Of a DNA stretch of 64,000 bases, positions 26,784 through 35,664 are shown piece after piece. Under the pieces are notes generated by a model, which worked only from the letters and a program-made list of their open reading frames with translations, was not told where the DNA came from and did not search any database. Made by a program: the position numbers and the translations under genes. Source of the stretch: Pedobacter sp. MC2016-15. GTDB lineage: Bacteria > Bacteroidota > Bacteroidia > Sphingobacteriales > Sphingobacteriaceae. How positions within the stretch are numbered: position 1 is the first letter of the stretch; each line of letters opens with the position of its first letter. The DNA is taken from positions 496,001 to 560,000 of the forward strand of contig NZ_JAPIVS010000002.1 of NCBI RefSeq assembly GCF_026239695.1, given 5' to 3'.

Positions 26784-29700
26784 TTATTGTTTTGCAATCA
26801 AAATTTGTAGTTCAATGTCATCAATTACGATTTTGTTTCCTCTGTCGAAACCATCAGTGAGGGTAAGCTCATCTGCGAGAATTTCTGCGCAAATGTAGGC
26901 TTTATTATTCTCTACTGCTGCCCTGATCAGGTTATCGTTTTGTAAAGTAACTGCTATACGGTCCGTTACTTCAAAATTTAATTCTTTTCTCAGGTTCTGG
27001 ATCCTGTTGATCAGTTCCCTTGAAAGTCCTTCTTCTTTTAATTCTCCCGTGATGGTTACATCCAGGGCAACGGTAAGGCTGCCAAGGTTGGTCACCTGCC
27101 ATCCCGGAATATCTTCAGCAATAATGTCAACATCTGCTAAAAGAATCTCGTAACTGGTGCCCGGAACCCTGTAAAGGCCTTCGGCTTCAAACTTACTCAA
27201 GTCTTCCTGAGTCATATTACTGATCAGTTCTGCAACAGATTTCATGTCCTTACCAACTTTCGGGCCAAGGGCTTTAAAGTTCGGTTTTATCTTCTTGGTG
27301 ATGAATCCGGCAGTGTCTGTAATATACTCAATATTTTTGATGTTGGTTTCCGATAAAATAATTTCTTTAACCAATTCTACCCTTCCTTTAAAAGCAGGAT
27401 CCAGGATTGGAATTAAGATCTTCGCCAGTGGCTGACGAACATTGATTCCTGATTTCTTTCTCAGTGATAAAACCATCGAAGAAATATCCTGCGCCAGGTG
27501 CATACGCTCGTTCAATTCTGTGTCAATCAGTGAAGTATCACCTTCTTTCCACAGCGTCAGGTGAATCGACTGCTCAGCATCTGCAGCTTTGTTTACCGTC
27601 AGGTTCTGGTACAGCCAGTCGGCAAAAAACGGTGCGATAGGCGACATCAGTTGTGATACCGTTACCAGGCAGGTATATAAAGTTTCGTATGCTGCTTTTT
27701 TATCAGCCGTCATTTCACCTTTCCAGAAGCGGCGGCGCGACAAACGGATGTACCAGTTGCTCAGGTGCTCATCCACAAAAGTTTGTATAGACCTGGCTGC
27801 CTTTGTAGGCTCATAGGTATTGTAGCTTTCATCCACCTCATTGATCAGGTTTTGCAACAGTGACAGGATCCAGCGGTCAAGTTCCGTACGGTCTTTTACC
27901 GGAGTCTCATTTTGCTCATCAATTTCAAACTGATCAATATTCGCATATAAAGCGAAGAAAGCATAAGTATTATATAAAGTACCAAAGAATTTACGTCGCA
28001 CCTCGTCCAGTCCGTCCATATTGAACTTCAGGTTGTCCCATGGTGAAGCATTGCTGATCATATACCACCTTGTCGCATCAGCACTGTACGTATCAATTGT
28101 ATGGAAAGGATCTACACCATTTCCAAGACGTTTGGACATCTTGTTACCGTTTTTATCCAGCACCAGACCATTGGATACCACGTTTTTGTAAGCGATACCT
28201 TTATTGCCTACACGCTCATTGATCGCTTTGATCTCGTCACTGGTCTCGCTCAGCATCACCGCTATGGCGTGCAGCGTAAAAAACCATCCGCGTGTCTGGT
28301 CTACACCTTCAGCGATAAAGTCTGCAGGATAAGCGTTTTCAAACTCTTCCTTGTTCTCAAAAGGGAAGTGCCATTGCGCGTAAGGCATTGCCCCGCTGTC
28401 AAACCACACATCAATCATATCCGCTTCGCGAACCATTTTCTCCCCTTTGGAAGAGGTCAGGATGACATCATCTACATATGGGCGGTGCATATCCTTCAGC
28501 TCAAAAGAAGCTTCCATGAAACCTGCATCTACAGATTTTTTGATCTCTGCGTTCAGTTCTGCGATAGAGCCGATACACTTTTCTTCCGTACCGTCAGCTG
28601 TTCTCCAGATCGGCAGGGGAGTACCCCAGTAGCGTGAACGCGACAAGTTCCAGTCTACCAGGTTTTCCAGCCAGTTGCCAAAACGCCCTGTGCCTGTAGC
28701 TTCAGGTTTCCAGTTGATCGTCTTGTTCAGCTCTACCATTTTCTCCTTTACAGAAGTAGTTTTGATGAACCAGCTATCCAGTGGGTAGTACAATACAGGT
28801 TTATCAGTTCTCCAGCAGTGCGGATAACTGTGTTCATATTTTTTTACGTCAAATGCTTTATTGTCTTCTTTCAACTTGATGGCAATCAGTACATCAGTAG
28901 ATTTAAAATCTGCTGCTTTACGTTCTTCATCAGTATAGTATTCCTCTTTTACATAATATCCCGCAAAATCAGTCACTTCGTCAACAAATTTCCCCTGTTT
29001 GTTCACTAGCGGAAGTTCATTGCCCTGATCATCCTTTACCATCACGGAAGGAATGCCGCTTTCTTTGGATACCCGGAAATCGTCCGCACCAAAAACTGCA
29101 GCAATATGCACGATACCCGTTCCGTCTTCAGTAGTTACATAGTCGGCCGGAATCACGCGGAAAGCTTTTTCTTCGAGTTCGGCATTGGTCACATAGTTCA
29201 TCAGCTGATGATAACGCAGACCCACCAGCTCTTTACCTGTAAACTCTGCGGCGATCTTCCATGGGATCAGTTTATCCGTCTCCTTGTAATCTTCAAAAGA
29301 AAGGTTTTCTGCATCTTTTTTGAAATGCTTGGCCAGCAGGTCTTTCGCGAGGATGACACTCACCGGCAGGAAAGTATAGGGGTTAAAGGTTTTCACCTTC
29401 ACATAGCTGATCTTCTCACCTACGGCCAGAGCTCCGTTAGAAGGCAATGTCCATGGGGTGGTTGTCCACGCGATGATGGCAGTATCATCAGTTTCATCTT
29501 CAAAAAGTACAGGCATCAGAGGATGCTGCTGATCTTTTTTCAGGAAAAACTGTGCGGTGATAGAAGTATCCTTCAGCATCTTGTAGGTACCCGGCTGGTT
29601 CAGCTCATGTGAGCTCAAACCTGTTCCTGCAGCCGGAGAATAAGGCTGTACAGTATATCCCTTGTATAAAAGACCCTTGTCGTAAAATGTTTTTAAGATC

Positions 29701-30179
29701 CACCAAAGCGATTCAATATAATCGTTTTCGTAGGTGATATAAGGTTTTTCAAGATCTACCCAGTAACCCATTTTTTCTGTCAGGTCGTTCCAGATATCGG
29801 TATAGCGCATCACTTCCTCACGGCAGGCTGCGTTATAATCTTCTACAGAGATTTTAACCCCGATATCCACTTTGGTGATACCCAGTTTTTTCTCAACAGC
29901 AAGTTCGATCGGAAGCCCGTGAGTATCCCAGCCCCCTTTACGTTTCACCTGGAAACCTTTGAGTGTTTTATAGCGGCAAAAGATATCTTTGATGGCGCGG
30001 GCCATAACGTGGTGAATACCAGGCATTCCATTAGCAGAAGGCGGGCCTTCGTAAAAAGTAAAAGGGTTAGATTTTGGCCGCGTGGAGATGCTTTTTTCGA
30101 ATATGTTCTCTGCTTTCCAAAACTCCAGTATCTCTTTACCTATTTTAGGTAGTTCTAATTGTTTAAATTCCCTATACAT
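26784..30179 (-). CDS. ileS: Isoleucyl-tRNA synthetase, long form with GIHH motif
   Basis: A 1131-residue class I synthetase. The start is the ATG at 30179; the preceding in-frame codon is a TTG. The KMSKRLGN signature is near residue 680, the WDTHGLPIE region is near residue 85, and the editing domain lies between. The length and the long C-terminal region fit the eukaryote-like IleRS type 2. The HIGH motif, normally HxGH, reads GIHH (residues 54-57; bases 30009-30020), so the first His is Gly and the Gly is His. Downstream are the dksA-like gene and lspA, in the same operon. Confidence 0.97.
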   Translation of the reverse strand: MYREFKQLELPKIGKEILEFWKAENIFEKSISTRPKSNPFTFYEGPPSANGMPGIHHVMARAIKDIFCRYKTLKGFQVKRKGGWDTHGLPIELAVEKKLGITKVDIGVKISVEDYNAACREEVMRYTDIWNDLTEKMGYWVDLEKPYITYENDYIESLWWILKTFYDKGLLYKGYTVQPYSPAAGTGLSSHELNQPGTYKMLKDTSITAQFFLKKDQQHPLMPVLFEDETDDTAIIAWTTTPWTLPSNGALAVGEKISYVKVKTFNPYTFLPVSVILAKDLLAKHFKKDAENLSFEDYKETDKLIPWKIAAEFTGKELVGLRYHQLMNYVTNAELEEKAFRVIPADYVTTEDGTGIVHIAAVFGADDFRVSKESGIPSVMVKDDQGNELPLVNKQGKFVDEVTDFAGYYVKEEYYTDEERKAADFKSTDVLIAIKLKEDNKAFDVKKYEHSYPHCWRTDKPVLYYPLDSWFIKTTSVKEKMVELNKTINWKPEATGTGRFGNWLENLVDWNLSRSRYWGTPLPIWRTADGTEEKCIGSIAELNAEIKKSVDAGFMEASFELKDMHRPYVDDVILTSSKGEKMVREADMIDVWFDSGAMPYAQWHFPFENKEEFENAYPADFIAEGVDQTRGWFFTLHAIAVMLSETSDEIKAINERVGNKGIAYKNVVSNGLVLDKNGNKMSKRLGNGVDPFHTIDTYSADATRWYMISNASPWDNLKFNMDGLDEVRRKFFGTLYNTYAFFALYANIDQFEIDEQNETPVKDRTELDRWILSLLQNLINEVDESYNTYEPTKAARSIQTFVDEHLSNWYIRLSRRRFWKGEMTADKKAAYETLYTCLVTVSQLMSPIAPFFADWLYQNLTVNKAADAEQSIHLTLWKEGDTSLIDTELNERMHLAQDISSMVLSLRKKSGINVRQPLAKILIPILDPAFKGRVELVKEIILSETNIKNIEYITDTAGFITKKIKPNFKALGPKVGKDMKSVAELISNMTQEDLSKFEAEGLYRVPGTSYEILLADVDIIAEDIPGWQVTNLGSLTVALDVTITGELKEEGLSRELINRIQNLRKELNFEVTDRIAVTLQNDNLIRAAVENNKAYICAEILADELTLTDGFDRGNKIVIDDIELQILIAKQ

Positions 30180-30208
30180 CAATCCAGTATCTTAAAAAAA
30201 ATAAGGAT

Positions 30209-30217
30209 GCAAAGTTA
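30209..30217 (-). promoter_or_regulatory. -7 promoter element for the ileS operon
   Basis: On the minus strand TAACTTTGC is a perfect TAnnTTTG plus C, 29 bases before the ileS ATG. Confidence 0.5.
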
Positions 30218-30327
30218 CGGATTTAGAATGAAAAAAGGTAGAAGTTGCAGGAAATACATTGATCTTCAAATTCTTAAATTGGTTTGGTTTTTGTTGACTA
30301 TCTTTACTCATCAAAAAAATTAAGGTC

Positions 30328-30588
30328 ATGATAAAAGCAATGAAACTACAGAAAGCACTAATCGCCATTATCCTTGGTGTGCTGGCATTGGTTGCCTATT
30401 TAATCATGGATGCCAATGATGTCAGCTGGAGCAGATATGTGCTGGAAGCTTCGGGACTGTTCCTGATGCTGGGAGCACTCTTGTTTTTGTATCCGATTTT
30501 GTTTGCAAGAAAAGACAAGGAAGGCTGTGTGGAGCTTGACCCTGAAGCACCACTGGCAGAAACACCAGACAGTCAGGGTAAATTTTAA
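30328..30588 (+). CDS. Small two-helix membrane protein, unknown
   Basis: An 86-residue protein with two hydrophobic helices (about residues 9-27 and 38-59) and a polar, acidic C-terminal tail of about 25 residues. A second ATG at 30340 is an alternative start. It is flanked by terminators and promoters of other units, so it is probably monocistronic. I do not recognise the family. Confidence 0.55.
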   Translation: MIKAMKLQKALIAIILGVLALVAYLIMDANDVSWSRYVLEASGLFLMLGALLFLYPILFARKDKEGCVELDPEAPLAETPDSQGKF

Positions 30589-30636
30589 GACCATCAGAAC
30601 TACATTTTTAATTAAGTAATTGTAAACTTTTTAATG

Positions 30637-30663
30637 AGAGCACTTGGTAAGGTGCTCTTTTTC
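30637..30663 (+). terminator. Intrinsic terminator after the small membrane protein gene
   Basis: AGAGCAC / GTGCTCT stem with one bulged G, followed by TTTTTT. Confidence 0.7.
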
Positions 30664-30696
30664 ATTTGTGCTATTACGGTTTAGCAATCATTAAAT

Positions 30697-30722
30697 TTAA
30701 CCTAAAACTATATTTAGGGTAA
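30697..30722. promoter_or_regulatory. Inverted repeat upstream of the first SusC gene
   Basis: TTAACCTAAA / TTTAGGGTAA, 9 of 10 positions paired around a 6-nt spacer, 65 bases before the SusC start. It could be an operator for a local regulator; no such gene is nearby. Confidence 0.35.
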
Positions 30723-30787
30723 CACCTGATCTCTATTATTGCAGGATAAAGCCTGATTTGGCAATCCAACGAAATAATTAGCAATAT

Positions 30788-33700
30788 ATGAGAAATTTTA
30801 CCCTTCAACAATTGCCCCTTTCTTTACGGAAAGGGATGTTTTCCCTACTTTTTCTTGGCGCTTCGGGAATAGTGCCAGCCATGGCGGCAGTGCCCGGTCC
30901 AGTTACCAGCAACCAGCAGCTGAAAGCAATTACCGTTACCGGAACCGTAACCGATAAAAATGGCCTCGTGCTGCCTGGTGTTTCCGTGAGGATCAAAGGT
31001 GGGGGCGGCGGTACTACGACCGATCGCAACGGGCGGTTCAGCCTGAGTATACCCAATGAAAAAGCTGTCCTGCTCCTCAGCTTCATTGGCTACCAAAGCC
31101 AGGAGGTAGAGGTGAACGGCCGCAGTGACTTGCGTATCACGCTGGGTGAGGACAATAATGAACTGACAGAGGTGGTGGTCACCGCACTCGGTATCTCCAG
31201 AGAGAAAAAATCCCTGGGATATGCTGCACAGGAGATTAAAGGGGACGACCTGGATAAGGCCCGTGAAACCAACTTCTCCAACGGACTGGCAGGTAAAATC
31301 GCCGGTGTAACCGTTATGAACAGTCCTTCGGGTGTCGGCGGCTCTGCACGTGTCACGATCAGGGGCGATAAATCACTCAACATCAACAACAACCAGCCGC
31401 TGTATGTGATCGATGGTATTCCCATCAGCAATGAAAACTATGGCTCTTCAGGAAACAACTACCAGGAGGTAGATTACGGAAATGGTGCTTCACTCATCAA
31501 TCCTGATGATGTGGAATCGGTAAACGTGCTGAAAGGTGCCAATGCTGCGGCGCTGTATGGTTCACGTGCTGCGAACGGGGTAATCCTCATTACTACTAAA
31601 AGCGGAAAGAAATCCAAAGGCGTAGGAGTGAGTGTAAACACAGGCTTAACGCTTGAATCTCCGCTGGTGCTGCCTAAATTCCAGAAGAAATACGGGCAGG
31701 GTAACGACGGGGAATTTTCTTTTGTAGATGGTCTGGGTTCGGGGATCAGGGACGGTGTCGACGAAAGCTGGGGACCTGCTTTTAACGGTCAGCTGATCCC
31801 GCAGTTTGACTCACCCACTACCAACGGCTATCGTGGAGGGGATATTTACCTGATCAACGACGGAAGCCTTGGTTCTGCAGCCAACCTCGCTGCCCGTGGT
31901 AATATCATTGCCACACCATGGACCAACAAGTTCAATCTCAACGATTTCTACGAAACAGGGCTGACTACCAATAATAATATCGCTGTTACGGGTGCTAACG
32001 ACAAAGGAAACTTCCGGGTGTCTTATACCAACCTGTATCAGAAAGGTATCGTTCCCAATACAGACCTCAAAAGGAACACTTTCGCCTTCAACTCAGATTA
32101 CAAGCTCACACCAAAGCTGAGTGTAAAGGCGAGTATCAACTATATCCTTAGCGAAAGCGGCAACAGACCCAACATCAGTTATGGTACAGAAAATATCATC
32201 TACCTGCTCAATAACTGGATGGGCCAACAGGTAGATCTCAATTCACTCAAAGAATACTGGGTAAGGGGAATGGAGAACCGTCAGCAGTTCAATTTCAACT
32301 ACAACTACCATGATAACCCCTACTTCAACCTCTATGAAAATACCAACTCACAGGATGCGCACCGTTTGATCGGAAACATCGCCGTAAAATATGACATCAA
32401 TAGCTGGTTAAACGTTTTGCTCCGCGGCGGAACGGACTATGGTAACGAAATCAGGGAGCGCAAACGTTCTTTCAGTACTCAGCGTTACCCGCGTGGTGCC
32501 TACCGTGAAGAACGTGTGGAAAACACAGAGACAAATCTCGACTTCCTGATCAGTGCCAATAAGGATTTAAATCAGGATTTCCGCCTGTCACTCAATGCGG
32601 GTGCCAATGCCAGGATCAACAATACCGACCAGATCACTACTTTTACAACAGAGTTGCTGACACCGGGTCTTTATAACCTGAACAACTCATCAATACCACT
32701 GGTTACAGAAATCTTTAACCCAAGAAAAAGAGTTAACAGTGTATACGGTTTCGGGCAGCTTTCGTTCCGCAACTACCTGTACCTGGACGTAACTGCACGT
32801 AATGATTGGTCGAGCGCTCTTACCTTGCCGGTAAATTATGCTACACTCGGTATTACCGATAACTCTTATTTCTATCCTTCAGCGTCATTAAGTGCGCTGG
32901 TTTCTGAAATGGTTGCCCTGCCAAAGTGGATCAGCTATGGTAAAATCAGGTTGAGTGCTGCAAGAGGTGGTAATGATACCAGCCCTTATGCATTTACACA
33001 AGCTTATAACAAGCAGAACCCGATCGGAAACAACCCTGTGTTCAGTACGCCGGGTGTATTGAGAAACTACAATATCAAACCTGAGATCAGTACTTCACTG
33101 GAAGGTGGTCTGGAGTGGAAATTCCTGGATAACAGGTTAGGTTTCGACTTCAGTTACTATCACGTGACTACAAAAAACCAGATCCTGAACAACGTTCCTG
33201 TATCTATTACCAGCGGATGGGACACACAGATCCTGAACGCAGGAGAGATCCGCAACTCAGGACTGGAACTGTCGGTAACGACAACACCTGTGAAAAGAGC
33301 GGTAAGATGGGATTTTGATGTCAACTTCTCTATGAACCGAAGTAAGGTGATCGAGCTGACGGATAACATCAGCGTGTACCAGATGGCCAGCAAAGAGGCT
33401 ATCTCTATCGAAGCCAGGGTAGGAAACCGCATGGGTGATATGTACGGCGAGGTTTACCAGAGAGTAACTGATGCCAGCAGCCCGTACTTTGGTCAGGTGA
33501 TCAATAACGCTAATGGTCGCCCGCTCAGTACAGGCACCAGAGAGCGTTTGGGTAACTACAATCCAGACTGGCTGGCAGGAGTGCGCAATACCATCTCCTA
33601 CAAAGGGGTAAACATGAGCTTCCTGTTTGATATCCGCAAAGGCGGTAAGGTGTACTCACTGACGCAGGTAGTGGGACGTGAGGCAGGGCAGCTGGAAGAA

Positions 33701-34129
33701 ACATTACTGGGGCGTGCCAATGGATATGACCTCAGTGTTGCCGGCAACGGAGTGATCAGTCCGGGAGTAATCCAGAATGCTGACGGCAGTTTCCGCCCCA
33801 ATGATGTCGTCCTGACAGCAAGGGCATGGAACTCGGCATTCACCAACGGAAGGTCTATCGCAGAGCCTGCGGTATATGATGCTTCTTTCGTGAAACTTCG
33901 TGAGCTGACCTTAGGCTATAGCATTCCTTCCAAATTCCTCAGCAAGTACAACATCAGCAACCTTTCAGTTTCCCTGGTGGGACGTAACCTCTGGCTGGTA
34001 CATTCTAATGTTCCCCATATTGATCCGGAACAGATTGCGATGTCTGGCGGAACCTATGTTCCCGGTGTAGAATCTTCGTCTATACCTACAACCCGTTCCT
34101 ATGGTCTGAACCTGAAATTCAACTTCTAA
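30788..34129 (+). CDS. SusC/RagA-type TonB-dependent outer-membrane transporter (pair 1)
   Basis: A 1113-residue transporter. A signal peptide ends near PAMAA. A carboxypeptidase-regulatory-like beta-sandwich follows (about residues 48-125), then a TonB-box-like stretch LTEVVVTALGISREKKSLGYA, the plug domain with the RagA-type PLYVIDGIPI and NVLKGANAAALYGSRAANGVILITTK, and the 22-strand barrel, ending in LNLKFNF. The SusD partner is 21 bases downstream. The imported nutrient cannot be predicted, since no glycoside hydrolase, protease or regulator is adjacent. Confidence 0.95.
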   Translation: MRNFTLQQLPLSLRKGMFSLLFLGASGIVPAMAAVPGPVTSNQQLKAITVTGTVTDKNGLVLPGVSVRIKGGGGGTTTDRNGRFSLSIPNEKAVLLLSFIGYQSQEVEVNGRSDLRITLGEDNNELTEVVVTALGISREKKSLGYAAQEIKGDDLDKARETNFSNGLAGKIAGVTVMNSPSGVGGSARVTIRGDKSLNINNNQPLYVIDGIPISNENYGSSGNNYQEVDYGNGASLINPDDVESVNVLKGANAAALYGSRAANGVILITTKSGKKSKGVGVSVNTGLTLESPLVLPKFQKKYGQGNDGEFSFVDGLGSGIRDGVDESWGPAFNGQLIPQFDSPTTNGYRGGDIYLINDGSLGSAANLAARGNIIATPWTNKFNLNDFYETGLTTNNNIAVTGANDKGNFRVSYTNLYQKGIVPNTDLKRNTFAFNSDYKLTPKLSVKASINYILSESGNRPNISYGTENIIYLLNNWMGQQVDLNSLKEYWVRGMENRQQFNFNYNYHDNPYFNLYENTNSQDAHRLIGNIAVKYDINSWLNVLLRGGTDYGNEIRERKRSFSTQRYPRGAYREERVENTETNLDFLISANKDLNQDFRLSLNAGANARINNTDQITTFTTELLTPGLYNLNNSSIPLVTEIFNPRKRVNSVYGFGQLSFRNYLYLDVTARNDWSSALTLPVNYATLGITDNSYFYPSASLSALVSEMVALPKWISYGKIRLSAARGGNDTSPYAFTQAYNKQNPIGNNPVFSTPGVLRNYNIKPEISTSLEGGLEWKFLDNRLGFDFSYYHVTTKNQILNNVPVSITSGWDTQILNAGEIRNSGLELSVTTTPVKRAVRWDFDVNFSMNRSKVIELTDNISVYQMASKEAISIEARVGNRMGDMYGEVYQRVTDASSPYFGQVINNANGRPLSTGTRERLGNYNPDWLAGVRNTISYKGVNMSFLFDIRKGGKVYSLTQVVGREAGQLEETLLGRANGYDLSVAGNGVISPGVIQNADGSFRPNDVVLTARAWNSAFTNGRSIAEPAVYDASFVKLRELTLGYSIPSKFLSKYNISNLSVSLVGRNLWLVHSNVPHIDPEQIAMSGGTYVPGVESSSIPTTRSYGLNLKFNF

Positions 34130-34150
34130 CACACCCTTAACAGCTAAAAA

Positions 34151-35620
34151 ATGAAAATCACTATAAAACAATTTCTCTTCAGCGGCCTGTTCTGCACGAT
34201 GATCGCTGCAGGATGTACCAAAGACTTTGCCGAGAAGAACCAGGACCCCAATGCCATTACGGTCATCACGCCTGACCTCTTACTTCCATCCATCATCCGC
34301 TCAGCCATCAATACCCAGATGGGCGAGGCCTGGGGTATAGGAACGCTGGTGGTGCAGCAAACTGCGAAATATCAGTTTGTAGATGACGACCGCTATCTCT
34401 GGGATAACAAAGACAATGTCTGGAACTCTTATTACAGCAACATGAGGGACGTGAAAAAACTATCCGAGCTGTCTGCATCCACGGCGCAGCCTGCCTATGA
34501 AGGGATAGCGCTGATCCTTAAATCATGGATGTTCTCCGTAGTAACAGATACCTATGGTGATGCCCCTTACACAGAAGCTACTTCAGGAGATGTAAATATC
34601 CTGAAACCGAAATATGATTCACAGGAAGTGATCTACGCTGGTATTCTGGCAGACCTGGAAAAAGCCAATACGATCCTCTCCACTGCCAATGCAACGGTGA
34701 AGGGAGACCTGATTTACCAGGGGGATTTACTGAAATGGAGAAAGCTCGCGAACAGCCTCAGGGTAAGATACCTGATGCGTATCTCGGCAAAGCAGTCGGT
34801 AGCCGCTACCCTGCAGACGATCGTTTCTACGCCTGCAACCTATCCTCTGTTTAGCGGCAATGCCGATGACGGCGATTATTCCTACTATGCTGAAGCCCCG
34901 AACCAGTTTCCTAACTATACCAACAGGATCGGTGGTTTTGATGAGTACCGCCTGAGTAATACCTTCGGCAATACGCTGCAGGCATTCGGTGACCCGCGAC
35001 TGGCGATTTTTGCAAGGCCAACAGCCTCATCCGTAACTGCCGGAAACCCTCAGTATGTGGGCATGCCAAACGGCCTGAGTGATACGGAAGCACTCAACTT
35101 TAACGGTGGATCAAACAACATCAGCCGTATTGGTGCCTTTTACTACGAAAATTCAATCACTCCTGCAGGTCTGCTTGTAGCTAAAGGTTATATCATGGGC
35201 TTCGCAGAGTTGCAGTTCCTGCTGGCCGAGGCGAGGCTCAAAAACCTGATCAGTACGGAAACTGCACAGGGCTATTATGAAAAGGGTATCCAGGGTGCTT
35301 TTACTTACCTGAACACGACGATGCCGGCCGACTACCTGACACGTACGGGTGTGAGGTTTGATAACAGCACTGCGCTAAACCAGATCATTACACAGAAATG
35401 GATCTCTCTGTTTTATACCGGACTGGAGAACTGGTTTGAGTGGAGAAGAACAGGTTTCCCAGTGCTGAAAGCAGGTCCGGATAACCAGAACGGCGGTCTC
35501 ATACCGCGCAGGTTAAAATATCCGCTGGATGAGCGTCTGCAAAACCCGGATGCGCTTAATACAGCAATCGCAAGACAAGGGGCAGACAATATCAATACCC
35601 GCGTCTGGTGGGATAAATAA
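34151..35620 (+). CDS. SusD/RagB-type surface lipoprotein (pair 1)
   Basis: A 489-residue lipoprotein with the lipobox Cys at residue 22 (MIAAGC). It has the TPR-like alpha-helical SusD fold, with NSLRVRYLMRIS, YIMGFAELQFLLAEA and the C-terminal WISLFYTGLENWFEWRRTGFP. It resembles the SusD-like_2 subgroup (PF12771-like). It forms the lid over the barrel encoded upstream and captures the ligand at the surface. A terminator follows, shared with the convergent symporter gene. Confidence 0.93.
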   Translation: MKITIKQFLFSGLFCTMIAAGCTKDFAEKNQDPNAITVITPDLLLPSIIRSAINTQMGEAWGIGTLVVQQTAKYQFVDDDRYLWDNKDNVWNSYYSNMRDVKKLSELSASTAQPAYEGIALILKSWMFSVVTDTYGDAPYTEATSGDVNILKPKYDSQEVIYAGILADLEKANTILSTANATVKGDLIYQGDLLKWRKLANSLRVRYLMRISAKQSVAATLQTIVSTPATYPLFSGNADDGDYSYYAEAPNQFPNYTNRIGGFDEYRLSNTFGNTLQAFGDPRLAIFARPTASSVTAGNPQYVGMPNGLSDTEALNFNGGSNNISRIGAFYYENSITPAGLLVAKGYIMGFAELQFLLAEARLKNLISTETAQGYYEKGIQGAFTYLNTTMPADYLTRTGVRFDNSTALNQIITQKWISLFYTGLENWFEWRRTGFPVLKAGPDNQNGGLIPRRLKYPLDERLQNPDALNTAIARQGADNINTRVWWDK

Positions 35621-35625
35621 CAAAG

Positions 35626-35661
35626 AAAAAGCCGTCTCCTAATAGGGGGACGGCTTTTTTG
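35626..35661. terminator. Terminator between SusD 1 and the arabinose symporter
   Basis: AAAGCCGTCTCC / GGGGACGGCTTT stem, with A-run upstream and T-run downstream, at a convergent junction. Confidence 0.85.
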
Positions 35662-35664
35662 TTC

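Noticed and set aside
26784..30179. IleRS gene as a frameshifted or damaged copy because of GIHH
   Set aside because: The full-length frame is intact and the other catalytic motifs are normal; the variant fits a known functional form.
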